DNA of 64,000 nucleotides, from positions 62,001-126,000 of the forward strand of contig DATBHG010000041.1 of assembly GCA_036557665.1 (NCBI GenBank). Reading direction: 5' to 3'. Shown one piece after another: positions 41,694 through 50,449 of this stretch. Numbering within the stretch: the first letter of the stretch is position 1; every line of letters starts with the position of its first letter. Below the pieces are notes generated by a model. It searched no databases. It worked only from the letters and a program-made list of their open reading frames with translations, and was not told the origin of the DNA. The translations under genes were made by a program, and so were the position numbers. The DNA comes from VAZQ01 sp036557665 (GTDB lineage: Bacteria > Pseudomonadota > Alphaproteobacteria > Rhizobiales > Xanthobacteraceae).

Positions 41694-41816
41694 ATGCGCA
41701 CTTTTCTGGTCGCCTGCCTTGCCGCCGCGGTGATCGCAATCTGCGCGGTGGTCGTGCTCAACAAGTTTCAGAAACCGGTAGAGACTGCATTCGCCACCTC
41801 GGCAGTGCGGATCTGA
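41694..41816 (+). CDS. Very small single-span membrane protein
   Basis: A 40-codon frame with GAGGGA ten bases before the ATG. The product is one hydrophobic segment (LVACLAAAVIAICAVVVLN) followed by KFQKPVETAFATSAVRI. The ending (ETAFATSAVRI) is one I recognise from tiny conserved proteins in Bradyrhizobium relatives. It follows mobA by 62 bases on the same strand. Function unknown. Confidence 0.68.
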   Translation: MRTFLVACLAAAVIAICAVVVLNKFQKPVETAFATSAVRI

Positions 41817-41836
41817 TCCTACAATTGTGGACGGGT

Positions 41837-41905
41837 TGTAGGGGCGAGTGGGGTCCCCAATTAACGCAGAGCGTTTTTTGGGTGCCCCACATGCCTCGCC
41901 CTACA
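41837..41905. repeat. GTAGGGGCGAG inverted repeat at a convergent junction
   Basis: TGTAGGGGCGAG at 41837-41848 pairs with CTCGCCCTACA at 41895-41905, with an inner GTGGGGTCCCC/GGGTGCCCCAC arm. It sits between the converging small-protein gene and moeA and may act as a bidirectional 3' end. Confidence 0.8.
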
Positions 41906-41922
41906 TTACAGCCGCTAACCCG

Positions 41923-43197
41923 CTAACCGACCAAAGCTGCGTAGGAGAGGAAGCCGACGGTCGTGCCGGGCTCGATCCGGGTGACCTCCTCCGGCAACTC
42001 GATGAGACCGTCGGTCTCCGTGAGAGATGTGATAATTCCCGCTCCCTCCTGGGGATGCTTGAAGGCTTCAACGCTCCCGTCGCATGACGGAGAAAGCTTC
42101 ACCCGGACATATTCGCGCCGCCCGGCTTTTTTCTTGTAGCTGAACGCAGCGCGCACCGGCATCGGCACAAGCGCCGTGCCCACAGCGCCGGCAAGCCGCA
42201 GCAGGAGCGGTCGCACCACGCGGGCGAAGGTGACGTAAACAGCCGCCGGATTTCCGGGAAGGCCGACGAAGGCCGCATCGCCGGCGCTCGCTCCGCCGGG
42301 AATAACGCCCATCGCGACCGGCCGGCCGGGCTTGATCGCCACCCGCCAGAACACCAGCCGCCCGATTCGCTCGAGCGCATGGCGTACATGGTCGGCTTCG
42401 CCGGTCGAAACTCCTCCCGAGGTCAGGACCAGGTCATGGGCGCGCGCGCCTGCGGCAATGGCGGGCGCCAGCCGCTCGGGATCGTCCGGCAAGATGCCGA
42501 GATCGGTCGGCGTTGCGCCCAGCCGTTCCACCAGTCCCGCGAGCAGGTAACGATTGGCGTCGAACAGCGCAGGCGCGGGCCGCGCGGATCCGGGCTCGAC
42601 GATCTCGTCGCCGGTCGAGAATACAGCGACGCGAACCCGGCGGCGGACGGCGAGCTCTTGCAGCCCCACAGCGGCTGCCAGCGCGACGTCCTGGGCGGCA
42701 AGCCGGCGCCCTGCGGGGAGGAGAGTGCGGCCGGCTCGTACGTCCTCGCCGGCCAGCCTGCGATTGGCACCCAGCTTGAGCCCGGCCGGCACTATCACCC
42801 GATCGCCTTCTGTCCGCACGTCCTCCTGCATGAAGACCGTATCGGCTCCCGCCGGCATCGGCGCCCCGGTAAATATGCGAATGGCCTCGCCGCGAGCGAG
42901 CGCTCGCCGCGCGGCACGGCCTGCGGTCACACGATCGACGATTGCGAGGCGACTCTCGCCTGCGCTGTCGAGATCAGCGTGGCGCACCGCGTAGCCATCG
43001 ACCGCAGAATTGTCGAACGGCGGCAGGTCCATGGGAGCGTTGAGATCGGCCGCCAGGATGCGGCCGGGTGCCCTTCTCAGCGGAACGCTCTCGATTTCTG
43101 GAACAGGGCTTATCCGCTCATTGATGATGCGTTCCGCCTCACCGATCGGGAGCAATGGGCCTGAAAACGCGAAGCAATCGTCGGTGAGCTGCGCCAT
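41923..43197 (-). CDS. moeA: Molybdopterin molybdenumtransferase MoeA
   Basis: A 424-residue MoeA, which inserts molybdenum into adenylylated molybdopterin. Landmarks are PFDNSAVDGYAVRHAD in domain I, IFTGAPMPAGADTVFMQED, VFSTGDEIVEPG, LTSGGVSTGEADHVR and VGLPGNPAAVYVTF. The ATG overlaps the mobB stop by one base. The frame is open far upstream, but that stretch belongs to mobB in another frame. It supplies the cofactor to the formate dehydrogenase encoded beside it. Confidence 0.94.
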   Translation of the reverse strand: MAQLTDDCFAFSGPLLPIGEAERIINERISPVPEIESVPLRRAPGRILAADLNAPMDLPPFDNSAVDGYAVRHADLDSAGESRLAIVDRVTAGRAARRALARGEAIRIFTGAPMPAGADTVFMQEDVRTEGDRVIVPAGLKLGANRRLAGEDVRAGRTLLPAGRRLAAQDVALAAAVGLQELAVRRRVRVAVFSTGDEIVEPGSARPAPALFDANRYLLAGLVERLGATPTDLGILPDDPERLAPAIAAGARAHDLVLTSGGVSTGEADHVRHALERIGRLVFWRVAIKPGRPVAMGVIPGGASAGDAAFVGLPGNPAAVYVTFARVVRPLLLRLAGAVGTALVPMPVRAAFSYKKKAGRREYVRVKLSPSCDGSVEAFKHPQEGAGIITSLTETDGLIELPEEVTRIEPGTTVGFLSYAALVG

Positions 43198-43736
43198 TAC
43201 GCACCCGCTGTCGCGAGACCCCCAATCGATTCCAGCGGGACAGCATGGCGGAGGAGAATATCGGTGATGGCCTCGATATCGTTCAGGTCGATCACCGCCA
43301 TGCCGGTGCCGGAAAGAGGAATGTCCGATGCAAGGGCCACAATGGCCGGATCGCCGGGATACAGGAGCGGCTTGCCATTGGCAGCGCGGTACACTTCGAG
43401 CTTGGGATGGCTTTCGCCCTTGTAGCCCTCGACCAGAACGAGGTCGACGGGACTTGCCTTGCGCAGCAGTGAACCGAGTGTGGGCTCGGGTTCGCTGCGC
43501 AGCTCGTGAACGATCGCCCACCGGCCCGCGGATCCCACCAGCACCTCGGTCGCGCCCGCCATGCGATGGGTATGGGAATCCTTACCCGGTCGATCCATGT
43601 CGAAGCTGTGGTGGGCATGCTTGACAGTCGAGACCTTGAGCCCGCGCGCCACAATGCGCGGGATCACTTTGCTCAGCAGCGTGGTTTTGCCCGAGCCGCT
43701 CCAGCCGGCAAGGCCAATGATGCGCATGCGTTCCAT
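43197..43736 (-). CDS. mobB: Molybdopterin-guanine dinucleotide biosynthesis protein MobB
   Basis: A 179-residue GTP-binding adaptor of MobA. The P-loop is GWSGSGKTTLLSKVI near residues 10-24, followed by VSTVKHAHHSFDMDRPGKDS, SHTHRMAGATEVLVG, VEGYKGESHPKLEVYR and a C-terminal DLNDIEAITDILL. The start is ATG 43736 or 43727; neither has a clear ribosome-binding site. Its stop overlaps the moeA ATG. Same strand as the formate dehydrogenase operon 200 bases upstream. Confidence 0.92.
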   Translation of the reverse strand: MERMRIIGLAGWSGSGKTTLLSKVIPRIVARGLKVSTVKHAHHSFDMDRPGKDSHTHRMAGATEVLVGSAGRWAIVHELRSEPEPTLGSLLRKASPVDLVLVEGYKGESHPKLEVYRAANGKPLLYPGDPAIVALASDIPLSGTGMAVIDLNDIEAITDILLRHAVPLESIGGLATAGA

Positions 43737-43861
43737 TATAGCAGCGCGAGCGGGCGACGCTGCAGAGATTAATACCCTGCAAGGGGGCGGCGCCGCCGGG
43801 CGGGGGTGAACCTCGATCGCACGCAATCAGCAGGAGCACCGGGCAAAAAGCCGACCCCACC

Positions 43862-43931
43862 CGACAGCATTTGCTTCGCAAGCGAAGCAAATGTTGTCGC
43901 CCTCCCCCTTTCAGGGGCTTTCAGGGGGAGG
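43862..43931 (-). terminator. Two hairpins downstream of the formate dehydrogenase operon
   Basis: An 18-bp hairpin (43862-43879 with 43882-43899, loop AA, one G-T pair) and a second stem (CCTCCCCCT 43901-43909 with AGGGGGAGG 43923-43931) lie just after the gamma-subunit stop. No long U-run is present, so they are either repeat-derived RNA 3' ends or an mRNA stabiliser between fdh and mobB-moeA. Confidence 0.6.
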
Positions 43932-43939
43932 TATCAGCG

Positions 43940-44962
43940 CTACTCCGCGGCTTGCATGGTGCCTTGTGCCGGCGATGCGCTCGCCCGCGACGCTTCCTTC
44001 TTCAGCCAGATGCTGTGGTGCTCTTTGGCCCAATTCACATCGACAGTGCCGTCCCACATGCCTTCGAACGCCCCCTCCATCCCGATCGTGCCGATATAGA
44101 TGTGGCCGATCATGATGGCGATGAACAGGACCGCCGTGATGCCGTGGACGATCTCGGCCACCTGCATGTCGGCGATGTTGGTGCCATAGAAGGGGAAGAG
44201 AAGCAGGTAGCCGGTTACCGCCAGAGCGCCGCCGGCAAGCACTTGAAGCCAATAGATCATCTTCTGGCCGGCGTTGAATCGATCCGCCGGCGGGTGCCTG
44301 TGGCCGATGATGCCGCCGCCTTCCCTGAGCCATTGCACGTCTAGTTTGCTCGGCATGTTCCAAGGAAGCCATGTCAGGAAGATGATCACCACGCCGAGCG
44401 TGAAAGGAAAGCTCAGATAGTTATGGGCGTATTTCGCCCATTGCGACCAGGTGGCGAACGCCTCAGGTCCGATCAACGGCAGCAGGAGCGGTTTCCCGAA
44501 CGTGATGTTCAGACCCGAAACCGCAAGGATGATGAAACACGTGGCCGTCATCCAATGCAGGAGGCGCTCGAAAGCGGAAAACCGCACCAGCACGCGGCCC
44601 GAGCGACCCTGCTCGATGCGCACCATGCCGCGGCCCAGATAGAAGACGATCAGGATCGCGAGCATGCCGAGAATGGATATGGCTCCCACCCAGCGCAGCG
44701 TCACCTCGTGGAAACGGCGCCAGTCCCGACCGGCAGGCTGCTCGATGGTGTACGATTTGGTATCCGGGATGGTGCCGCGCCCCTGGATTCGCTTGAGCTC
44801 CTGCAGGAGCTGGTTCTCCTTGACCGAGCTCGCCGTGGGATTGACCGAGGCGCCGGCATTGGGTTGCTGCGCGCTCGCGGGCGGCGCAAGCGCGCAGACG
44901 GTGAGCAACAGCATGGCGCCGAGCAGAAGGCGCAGACGGGAAACGAGCATCGCCATATCCAT
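43940..44962 (-). CDS. Formate dehydrogenase, cytochrome b subunit (gamma)
   Basis: A 340-residue membrane subunit that accepts electrons from the Fe-S subunit and reduces quinone. It has a signal peptide or first helix (LLLGAMLLLTVCALAPPASA), a periplasmic region of about 80 residues, then four main hydrophobic helices. Probable heme-b histidines lie in FERLLHWMTATCF, YAHNYLSF, VHGITAVLF and IGHIYIGT. The first ATG (44962) is close to AGGAGGAG; the second (44956) has better spacing. It ends the structural operon. Confidence 0.92.
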   Translation of the reverse strand: MDMAMLVSRLRLLLGAMLLLTVCALAPPASAQQPNAGASVNPTASSVKENQLLQELKRIQGRGTIPDTKSYTIEQPAGRDWRRFHEVTLRWVGAISILGMLAILIVFYLGRGMVRIEQGRSGRVLVRFSAFERLLHWMTATCFIILAVSGLNITFGKPLLLPLIGPEAFATWSQWAKYAHNYLSFPFTLGVVIIFLTWLPWNMPSKLDVQWLREGGGIIGHRHPPADRFNAGQKMIYWLQVLAGGALAVTGYLLLFPFYGTNIADMQVAEIVHGITAVLFIAIMIGHIYIGTIGMEGAFEGMWDGTVDVNWAKEHHSIWLKKEASRASASPAQGTMQAAE

Positions 44963-44968
44963 CTCCTC

Positions 44969-45565
44969 CTACGACGCGATCGTTTCGCGATATGCGGTCT
45001 GCCAGCCCCAGGCGCCGGAGCCGTATCCGCGCCTGCTCACCCGCTCCTTGTAAATCTGCGCGATGATGTCGCCGTCGCCGGCCAGCAGCGACTTGGTCGA
45101 GCACATCTCGGCGCACAGGGGCAGCTTGCCTTCCGCCAGCCGATTGGCGCCGTACTTCTCGTACTCCTCCTTGGAGCCGTCCGCCTCGGGGCCGCCGGCG
45201 CAATAGGTGCACTTGTCCATCTTGCCACGCGATCCGAAGTTGCCGACCTTGGGATATTGCGGCGCGCCGAACGGGCAGGCGTAGAAGCAGTAGCCGCAGC
45301 CGATGCAGAGATCCTTCGAATGCAGGACGACGCCGTCGGCGGTGGTGTAGAGGCAGTTCACCGGGCAGACGGCCTGGCAGGGCGCGTCGGTGCAATGCAT
45401 GCAGGCCATGGACACCGAGCGCTCTCCCGGCTTGCCGTCATTGATCGTCACCACGCGGCGCCGGTTGATCCCCCATGGGACTTCATGCTCGTTCTTGCAG
45501 GCCGTGACGCAGGCATTGCACTCGATGCAACGGTCGGCGTCGCAGAGGAATTTCATCCGAGCCAT
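44969..45565 (-). CDS. Formate dehydrogenase, 4x[4Fe-4S] subunit (beta)
   Basis: A 198-residue ferredoxin-type subunit. Sixteen cysteines in four groups are visible: 13/16/19/23, 55/58/63/67, 87/90/93/97 and 119/122/151/155, matching four [4Fe-4S] clusters of FdnH/FdoH-like proteins. It is shorter than the E. coli subunit and lacks the membrane anchor, as in the FDH3-type enzymes. It lies six bases upstream of the gamma gene and ten downstream of the alpha gene, all in one transcript. Confidence 0.95.
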   Translation of the reverse strand: MARMKFLCDADRCIECNACVTACKNEHEVPWGINRRRVVTINDGKPGERSVSMACMHCTDAPCQAVCPVNCLYTTADGVVLHSKDLCIGCGYCFYACPFGAPQYPKVGNFGSRGKMDKCTYCAGGPEADGSKEEYEKYGANRLAEGKLPLCAEMCSTKSLLAGDGDIIAQIYKERVSRRGYGSGAWGWQTAYRETIAS

Positions 45566-45575
45566 GATCCGCTCC

Positions 45576-48533
45576 CTAGGCCGCTCTGATCTGACAAAGA
45601 GTGACCTTCGGCTCCTGCATGCCGGTAGCGGGATCGTAGCCGTAGGTCATGATCGTGTTTGCGCTCTCGCCGAGCACGATGGGGTCTGCCCCTTTGGGAT
45701 AGTTGTCGCGCAGGTCGGTACCCTGGAACCAGCCGCCGAAGTGGAACGGCATCCATGCCACGCCCTTTCCGACTCGTTCCGTCACCAGCGCCTTGACCTT
45801 GGCACGCGAGCTGTTTTCCGGGCCGGTCACCCACACCCAGGCGCCGTCCTTGATGCTGCGCTCGCCGGCGTCGGCAGGATTGATCTCGACGAACATGTCC
45901 TGCTGAAGCTCGGCCAGCCATTTGTTTGACCGCGTCTCCTCGCCTCCGCCTTCATACTCGACCAGGCGGCCGGAGCTGAGAATGAGCGGGAACTCTTTGG
46001 CGATCCCCTTGTCCACCGCGGCCTTCTGCACTTCGAAGCCCACATTGGGGAGCCGGAACTGCTTGGCATTGGGCAACGTCGGATATTTGGAAACAAGATC
46101 GACCCGCGGCGTGTAGATCGGCTCCCGATGCACCGGGACGGGATCGGGTAGACCGAATGCGTTGGCGCGCGCCTTGCCGTTCCCGTAGGGAATGCAGCCG
46201 TGGGTGATCGCAACGCGCTGAATGCCCCCGGAGAGATCGAGCGACCACGAGACCGCGTCCGGATTTGCCGGGTTGACCTTCTCGATGACGGCCATCTCGT
46301 CCGGCGTGAGGTCCTTGTCCCAGCCCAGCTTTTTCAGCACGGCCAAGGTGAACTCGGGATAGCCGTCCTTGATCTCGGAGTCCTTTGAGTAGGAGCCTTC
46401 GGCGAGCATGTTGAACCTCTGCTCCTTTTCGACCTCCTGGCCGTTCTCCATCACCTTGGTCTTGACCACGCGCTCCACGCCGAAGCGCGCACGGAAGGTT
46501 CCGCCTCCGTCCATGATGGAGAGATTGGTGTTGTAGAGCAGCGGTGTCCCGGGATGCTTGAACTCGGGCTTGCCCCAGCACGGCCAGGGCAGGCCGTAAT
46601 AGTCGCCCTTGGCGGGACCGTCCTTTGCCCGCATGGTCAGGAAGTCGAAGTCCTTCTGGTTCGCCATGTGCAGCTTGAGCCGCTCCGGCGATTGCCCGCA
46701 ATAGCCGGTCGACCAGCTGCCGCGATTCATCTCCCGGAGCAGGTCCTCCGCCACCGGGCGGTTGTTCTCGACCTTGATGTTCTTGAACATCTTGTCGGCG
46801 AAGCCGAGCTTGGCGGCGATCAGATACATTACCTCGAGGTCGTCCTTCGACTCGAAGACCGGCTTGACGATCTGCTCGCCCCATTGGAGCGACCGGTTCG
46901 ATGCAACGCGCGAGCCGGAGGCTTCGAACTGGCTGCAAACCGGCAACAGGTAGGTATTGTCCCGCCTGCCGCCGCTCACCGCCAGGGAGGCCCAAGTGGT
47001 GGGGACCGGGTCGGCTACTACCAGAAGCTCCAGCTTCTGCAGACCTTTGATCGATTCAGGAATGCGCGTGATGCTGTTGCTGGCGTGCCCCTGAACGAAC
47101 ATCGCGCGAATGTTGTCTTTTTGATCGACCTGCTCCTTCGGCAACAGCACCGCATCGAACCAGCGTGTAAGCGGAATGCCCGGCGTCTGCATCAGTTTCT
47201 TGGAGTCGAATCGCGACAACAGCCAGTCGTAATCGACCTCCCACACGCGACCCCAATGGCGCCACGCGCCTTCGAGCAGGCCGTAGTAGAAGGGGAGGGT
47301 TACGATATCGAGCCCGACATCGGTCGCGCCCTGAACATTGTCATGGCCGCGGAAGATGTTGGCGCCGCCTCCGGGCAGCCCGACATTGCCGGTGGCGAGC
47401 AGCAGGATACAGCTCGCCCGTACGTTCGCGGTGCCGACCGTGTGCTGCGTCTGCCCCATCGCCCAGATGAGAGTCGAAGGCCGGTCCTTGGCGAACATCT
47501 CGGCGACGCGCTTGAGCTGCGCCTCGGGCACGCCGGTCACTCGCTCGACCTCGGCGGGTGTCCACTTCTCCACCTCTTTGCGCACATCGTCCATGCCGTA
47601 GACGCGCTGGGCGATGAATTCCTTGTCCTCCCAACCGTTCTTGAAGATGTGCCAGAGCATCCCGTAGATCACAGGGATATCCGTGCCCGGTCGGATGCGC
47701 ATGTATTCCGTCGCGTGCGCCGCGGTCCGCGTGAGCCGTGGATCGCCGACGATGAAATTCGCGCGGTTGAGCTCCTTGCCTTCCAGAATGTGCTGCAGCG
47801 AGACCGGATGCGCCTCCGCCGGATTGCCGCCGAGGAAGAACAGCGTCTTGGCGTTGCGGATATCGTTGAAGCTGTTGGTCATCGCGCCGTAGCCCCACGT
47901 GTTGGCTACGCCGGTGACCGTGGTCGAATGGCAGATTCGCGCCTGGTGATCGGTGTTGTTGGTCCCCCAGAAGGCGCCGAGCTTGCGGAAGAGATATGAG
48001 CCCTCGTTGGTCATCTTCGCCGAGCCGAGCCAATAGACCGCATCCGAACCGGACTGCCCGCGAATGGCGGTCAGCTTGTCGCCGATCTCGCCGATCGCCT
48101 GGTCCCATGAGAGGCGCGTCCATTGACCATTGACGAGCTTCATCGGGTAGCGCAGCCGTCGGTCGCCATGCACGAGCTCGCGCACGGCGGCGCCCTTGGC
48201 GCAGTGCGAGCCGCGGTTGATCGGAGAATCCCAGCTCGGCTCCTGGCCGATCCACACGCCATTGGAAACCTCGGCCGTTACCGTGCAGCCGACCGAGCAG
48301 TGCGTGCAGATGCTCTTGCGGATGGTGACCTGCGCGCCTGGGGCGGCCGGCGGGCCGGCTTGCGCCTTCCTCACGCTCGCGAGCGGCAGCGCGCCTATGG
48401 TGGCGAGACTTCCGGCAACCAGCCCCGAGCGGCGCAGAAACGATCTGCGGTCGAGGCCGCGATCGGGCATTCCTTGCAGCGCGCTCGCGAACGAGCCGTG
48501 CCGGCCCTGACGTTCCGATCTTCTGATCAGCAT
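45576..48533 (-). CDS. Formate dehydrogenase, molybdenum catalytic subunit (alpha), Tat-exported
   Basis: A 985-residue bis-MGD molybdoenzyme oxidising formate to CO2. The N-terminus carries a twin-arginine signal (LDRRSFLRRSGLVAGSLATI), so the enzyme faces the periplasm. The N-terminal [4Fe-4S] cluster cysteines are 76, 79, 83 and 111. The Mo ligand is Cys201 in ARICHSTTV, a normal TGC codon, not selenocysteine. The C-terminal MGD-binding domain has HFGGWFQGTDLRDNYP and ESANTIMTYGYDPATG. GAGGAGGCATCC precedes ATG 48533. It needs FdhD, MobA and MoeA, all encoded nearby. Confidence 0.96.
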   Translation of the reverse strand: MLIRRSERQGRHGSFASALQGMPDRGLDRRSFLRRSGLVAGSLATIGALPLASVRKAQAGPPAAPGAQVTIRKSICTHCSVGCTVTAEVSNGVWIGQEPSWDSPINRGSHCAKGAAVRELVHGDRRLRYPMKLVNGQWTRLSWDQAIGEIGDKLTAIRGQSGSDAVYWLGSAKMTNEGSYLFRKLGAFWGTNNTDHQARICHSTTVTGVANTWGYGAMTNSFNDIRNAKTLFFLGGNPAEAHPVSLQHILEGKELNRANFIVGDPRLTRTAAHATEYMRIRPGTDIPVIYGMLWHIFKNGWEDKEFIAQRVYGMDDVRKEVEKWTPAEVERVTGVPEAQLKRVAEMFAKDRPSTLIWAMGQTQHTVGTANVRASCILLLATGNVGLPGGGANIFRGHDNVQGATDVGLDIVTLPFYYGLLEGAWRHWGRVWEVDYDWLLSRFDSKKLMQTPGIPLTRWFDAVLLPKEQVDQKDNIRAMFVQGHASNSITRIPESIKGLQKLELLVVADPVPTTWASLAVSGGRRDNTYLLPVCSQFEASGSRVASNRSLQWGEQIVKPVFESKDDLEVMYLIAAKLGFADKMFKNIKVENNRPVAEDLLREMNRGSWSTGYCGQSPERLKLHMANQKDFDFLTMRAKDGPAKGDYYGLPWPCWGKPEFKHPGTPLLYNTNLSIMDGGGTFRARFGVERVVKTKVMENGQEVEKEQRFNMLAEGSYSKDSEIKDGYPEFTLAVLKKLGWDKDLTPDEMAVIEKVNPANPDAVSWSLDLSGGIQRVAITHGCIPYGNGKARANAFGLPDPVPVHREPIYTPRVDLVSKYPTLPNAKQFRLPNVGFEVQKAAVDKGIAKEFPLILSSGRLVEYEGGGEETRSNKWLAELQQDMFVEINPADAGERSIKDGAWVWVTGPENSSRAKVKALVTERVGKGVAWMPFHFGGWFQGTDLRDNYPKGADPIVLGESANTIMTYGYDPATGMQEPKVTLCQIRAA

Positions 48534-48543
48534 GGATGCCTCC

Positions 48544-48750
48544 TCAGCCCGGAAAGCGGTTGACCCGATAGTACGTCTTCACGTGCTCGGTCTCGTGGTA
48601 GCGAGCCTTGCGTTTTTCGTCGTTGCTCTCGGTATCGGCGCGAGCGCTCTTCGTTACCGGCGCGGCCGCGGTTGCTGCAGCCGTCGCGCCCAGGCCAAGG
48701 GTGCGAAGGAAGTCACGCCGGCCGGTACTGGGTTTCGTTTCTCTTGGCAT
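48544..48750 (-). CDS. Small Tat-signal protein of formate dehydrogenase clusters
   Basis: A 68-residue protein: a twin-arginine motif (GRRDFLRTLGLGATAAATAA) followed by a short charged tail RKARYHETEHVKTYYRVNRF. This ending is typical of small proteins found just upstream of FDH alpha genes in alpha- and betaproteobacteria (sometimes called the FDH-region Tat signal protein). It is ten bases upstream of the alpha gene. Presumably a periplasmic partner or export companion; role unproven. Confidence 0.88.
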   Translation of the reverse strand: MPRETKPSTGRRDFLRTLGLGATAAATAAAPVTKSARADTESNDEKRKARYHETEHVKTYYRVNRFPG

Positions 48751-48786
48751 GGGGCGTCATCTCCTGGGAGAGTTTTCAGGGGCTTT

Positions 48787-49539
48787 TCACAATGACAGGG
48801 CGAAGGCTTGCGTCTCGATGTCGATGAACACGCGACCGAGCATGCCCACGTGCCGATAGAAATCGGCCGCTTCGGCGCGTTCGAGGTCCGCGAAGAAGCG
48901 TCCCAACCATGGAGCGAGGTGGTTCTCGAACAGCTTGCGGTCTGCGCCCGCAGGCGCGGACAGGCGCCCGCCGACGATACCCGCCATCATCTCGCACAGG
49001 ATCGCCGCGTGATCCTCGGGCTCATGCTCGGTCTCGGTGCGCTCGATCCGCAGCTCGCCCAGATATGCGCGCAGGCGCGCAAGCGGGCGCTCATGCAGGA
49101 AGCCGCTCAGATAGTACGAGCCGTAGGGCAGCAGCTCGCCGCGGCCGAGCCCGATGAAAAGATCGAAATACTCCCGCTCGAGCCGCTCGACGCCGGCGCG
49201 GCTAGCCGCCTCGGCAAGCGCAGCATGCGCCAATCCGAGCGGGCTCGCGTCGCCGCGCAACAGGGCGAGGCGCGAAAGCAGCGCCGCATCCGGCGCACGC
49301 GCGAGCAGGACGGAGAGCAGCGCATATTCCTGGGCGCGCGCAACGTCCGTCTCGTCTAACCCTGCAGGTATCGCGCTCTCCCGTGAGCTGATGACTTTGT
49401 CGGCTGGTGCGAGGATCCCCACCTCCGGCCTCCGGGGAGGGGAGTCCGCCGAGCAGGCACCACCGCCTTGCACCACATCGAAGGGCGCATGGGGGCAGCC
49501 TGCGACACCTGTCGCTTGCTCCAGGCCGGGGTTCCTCAT
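48787..49539 (-). CDS. TorD/DmsD-family molybdoenzyme chaperone
   Basis: A 250-residue all-helical chaperone that would bind the Tat signal of the alpha subunit during cofactor loading. The TorD core starts at VARAQEYALLSVLLARAPDA and continues with EREYFDLFIGLGRGELLPYG and YYLSGFLHERPLARLRAYLG, then EPEDHAAILCEMMAGIV and FFADLERAEAADFYRHVG. The first about 55 residues have no similarity and are rich in Pro and Gly; a GTG at 49422 is a possible later start. Same strand as the FDH genes; 36 bases to the next gene. Confidence 0.88.
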   Translation of the reverse strand: MRNPGLEQATGVAGCPHAPFDVVQGGGACSADSPPRRPEVGILAPADKVISSRESAIPAGLDETDVARAQEYALLSVLLARAPDAALLSRLALLRGDASPLGLAHAALAEAASRAGVERLEREYFDLFIGLGRGELLPYGSYYLSGFLHERPLARLRAYLGELRIERTETEHEPEDHAAILCEMMAGIVGGRLSAPAGADRKLFENHLAPWLGRFFADLERAEAADFYRHVGMLGRVFIDIETQAFALSL

Positions 49540-49620
49540 CGGGCGTTATTCTTTTTATAACAATTCGAGGGTGCAGGTTACACGGGTAAGGGGTGGGGTC
49601 AATAGTTAGAAAGGATAGAC

Positions 49621-50439
49621 TCACTGCGGCAACGCGCTGCCATGGCGCCGGCCCGAGAGGCGCTGCCGCGGGTCCAGTCCGGCCGGATCGGATAACCCCA
49701 AAACATCTTCGGTTATGCCTTTGGCGACGTTTTCGGTGGAGTCTTCGGTAACCCCCGCGGGGGCATCCTGGCCTTCGGCATCGGATGGCGCGGTGGCCGG
49801 CGGACAAAGCGTCGCGGGTGGCGGCTGCGCGGGAGCACTCTCTGGCTCGGGCTGCGTTGGTTCGGGCTGCGTTCGGTCCGGCAGAGAGCGAGGAAGCACG
49901 TCCGGCACTTTCTCCTCGAGACCGCGGCCGATCATGCGGGCGATTTCCTGGCGGAGCTCGTCCGTGAGCTCCAGCGGGCCAAATCCGGGAATTGCACCGG
50001 GGTCGTTGAAGTCCCAGGAATTCTCCGAGAGCCCAATGAAGTCGCGTATTTTGGGATCGGTCGACCACGCGCGGCGAAGCGCTGCACGGGTCAATTCAGC
50101 GGGGACTCCGGGAGCAAGGAAGGCGCGCACGTCACTCTCCGCGACAATGGATTCGATGGGCGGAAGCTGCAGGACAGGATTCAAGACAGGATTTGCGTCT
50201 GGGCCAACAGCGGCGGGCTCGGCCGCGGAGCCGGGCGCATCTACGTTGCTGCGTAGGGGCGAGGCATGCGCGGCACCCCGAAGAACGCTCTCCGCTTTTT
50301 CGGGACCCGCCCCTACGCACAACTCCGGTGTTTCAGCTTCTTGCTCTGCCGGCACCGCGGCCTGTGAGCTTTCGCTATCCTGCGCCCTCGCGCGCTTGCG
50401 CCGGGACCACCGCGCCACGAATGTCTCGCGCTCGCTCAT
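49621..50439 (-). CDS. DUF3306 domain-containing protein, formate dehydrogenase-linked
   Basis: A 272-residue soluble protein. MSERETFVARWSRRKRAR at the start and a conserved middle (LTRAALRRAWSTDPKIRDFI, then GLSENSWDFNDPGAIPGFG) identify DUF3306; the C-terminal third is low-complexity, rich in Pro, Glu and Thr. Residues about 41-63 (VGAGPEKAESVLRGAAHASP and neighbours) are encoded by a hairpin repeat (50251-50318) and are not part of the family. The domain is regularly found with DUF3305 and FDH genes; function unknown. ATG 50439 was chosen from the family start. Confidence 0.85.
   Translation of the reverse strand: MSERETFVARWSRRKRARAQDSESSQAAVPAEQEAETPELCVGAGPEKAESVLRGAAHASPLRSNVDAPGSAAEPAAVGPDANPVLNPVLQLPPIESIVAESDVRAFLAPGVPAELTRAALRRAWSTDPKIRDFIGLSENSWDFNDPGAIPGFGPLELTDELRQEIARMIGRGLEEKVPDVLPRSLPDRTQPEPTQPEPESAPAQPPPATLCPPATAPSDAEGQDAPAGVTEDSTENVAKGITEDVLGLSDPAGLDPRQRLSGRRHGSALPQ
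50251..50318. repeat. GTAGGGGCGAGGCATGC element inside a coding sequence
   Basis: GCGTAGGGGCG at 50251-50261 pairs perfectly with CGCCCCTACGC at 50308-50318; an inner CCCCGAA/TTCGGG arm is also present. The same arm sequence is intergenic at 38281, 41839 and elsewhere. Here it lies within the DUF3306 gene without breaking its frame and contributes about 22 residues. Confidence 0.85.
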
Positions 50440-50449
50440 TGTGCCCGGC

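Noticed and set aside
46554..47999. 481-codon plus frame over the FDH alpha gene
   Set aside because: Antisense to a subunit with all Fe-S and molybdenum ligands; no domain is visible.
47900..48001. Selenocysteine at the FDH active site
   Set aside because: The molybdenum-ligand position (residue 201, ARICHSTTV) is encoded by TGC, so this is the cysteine form.
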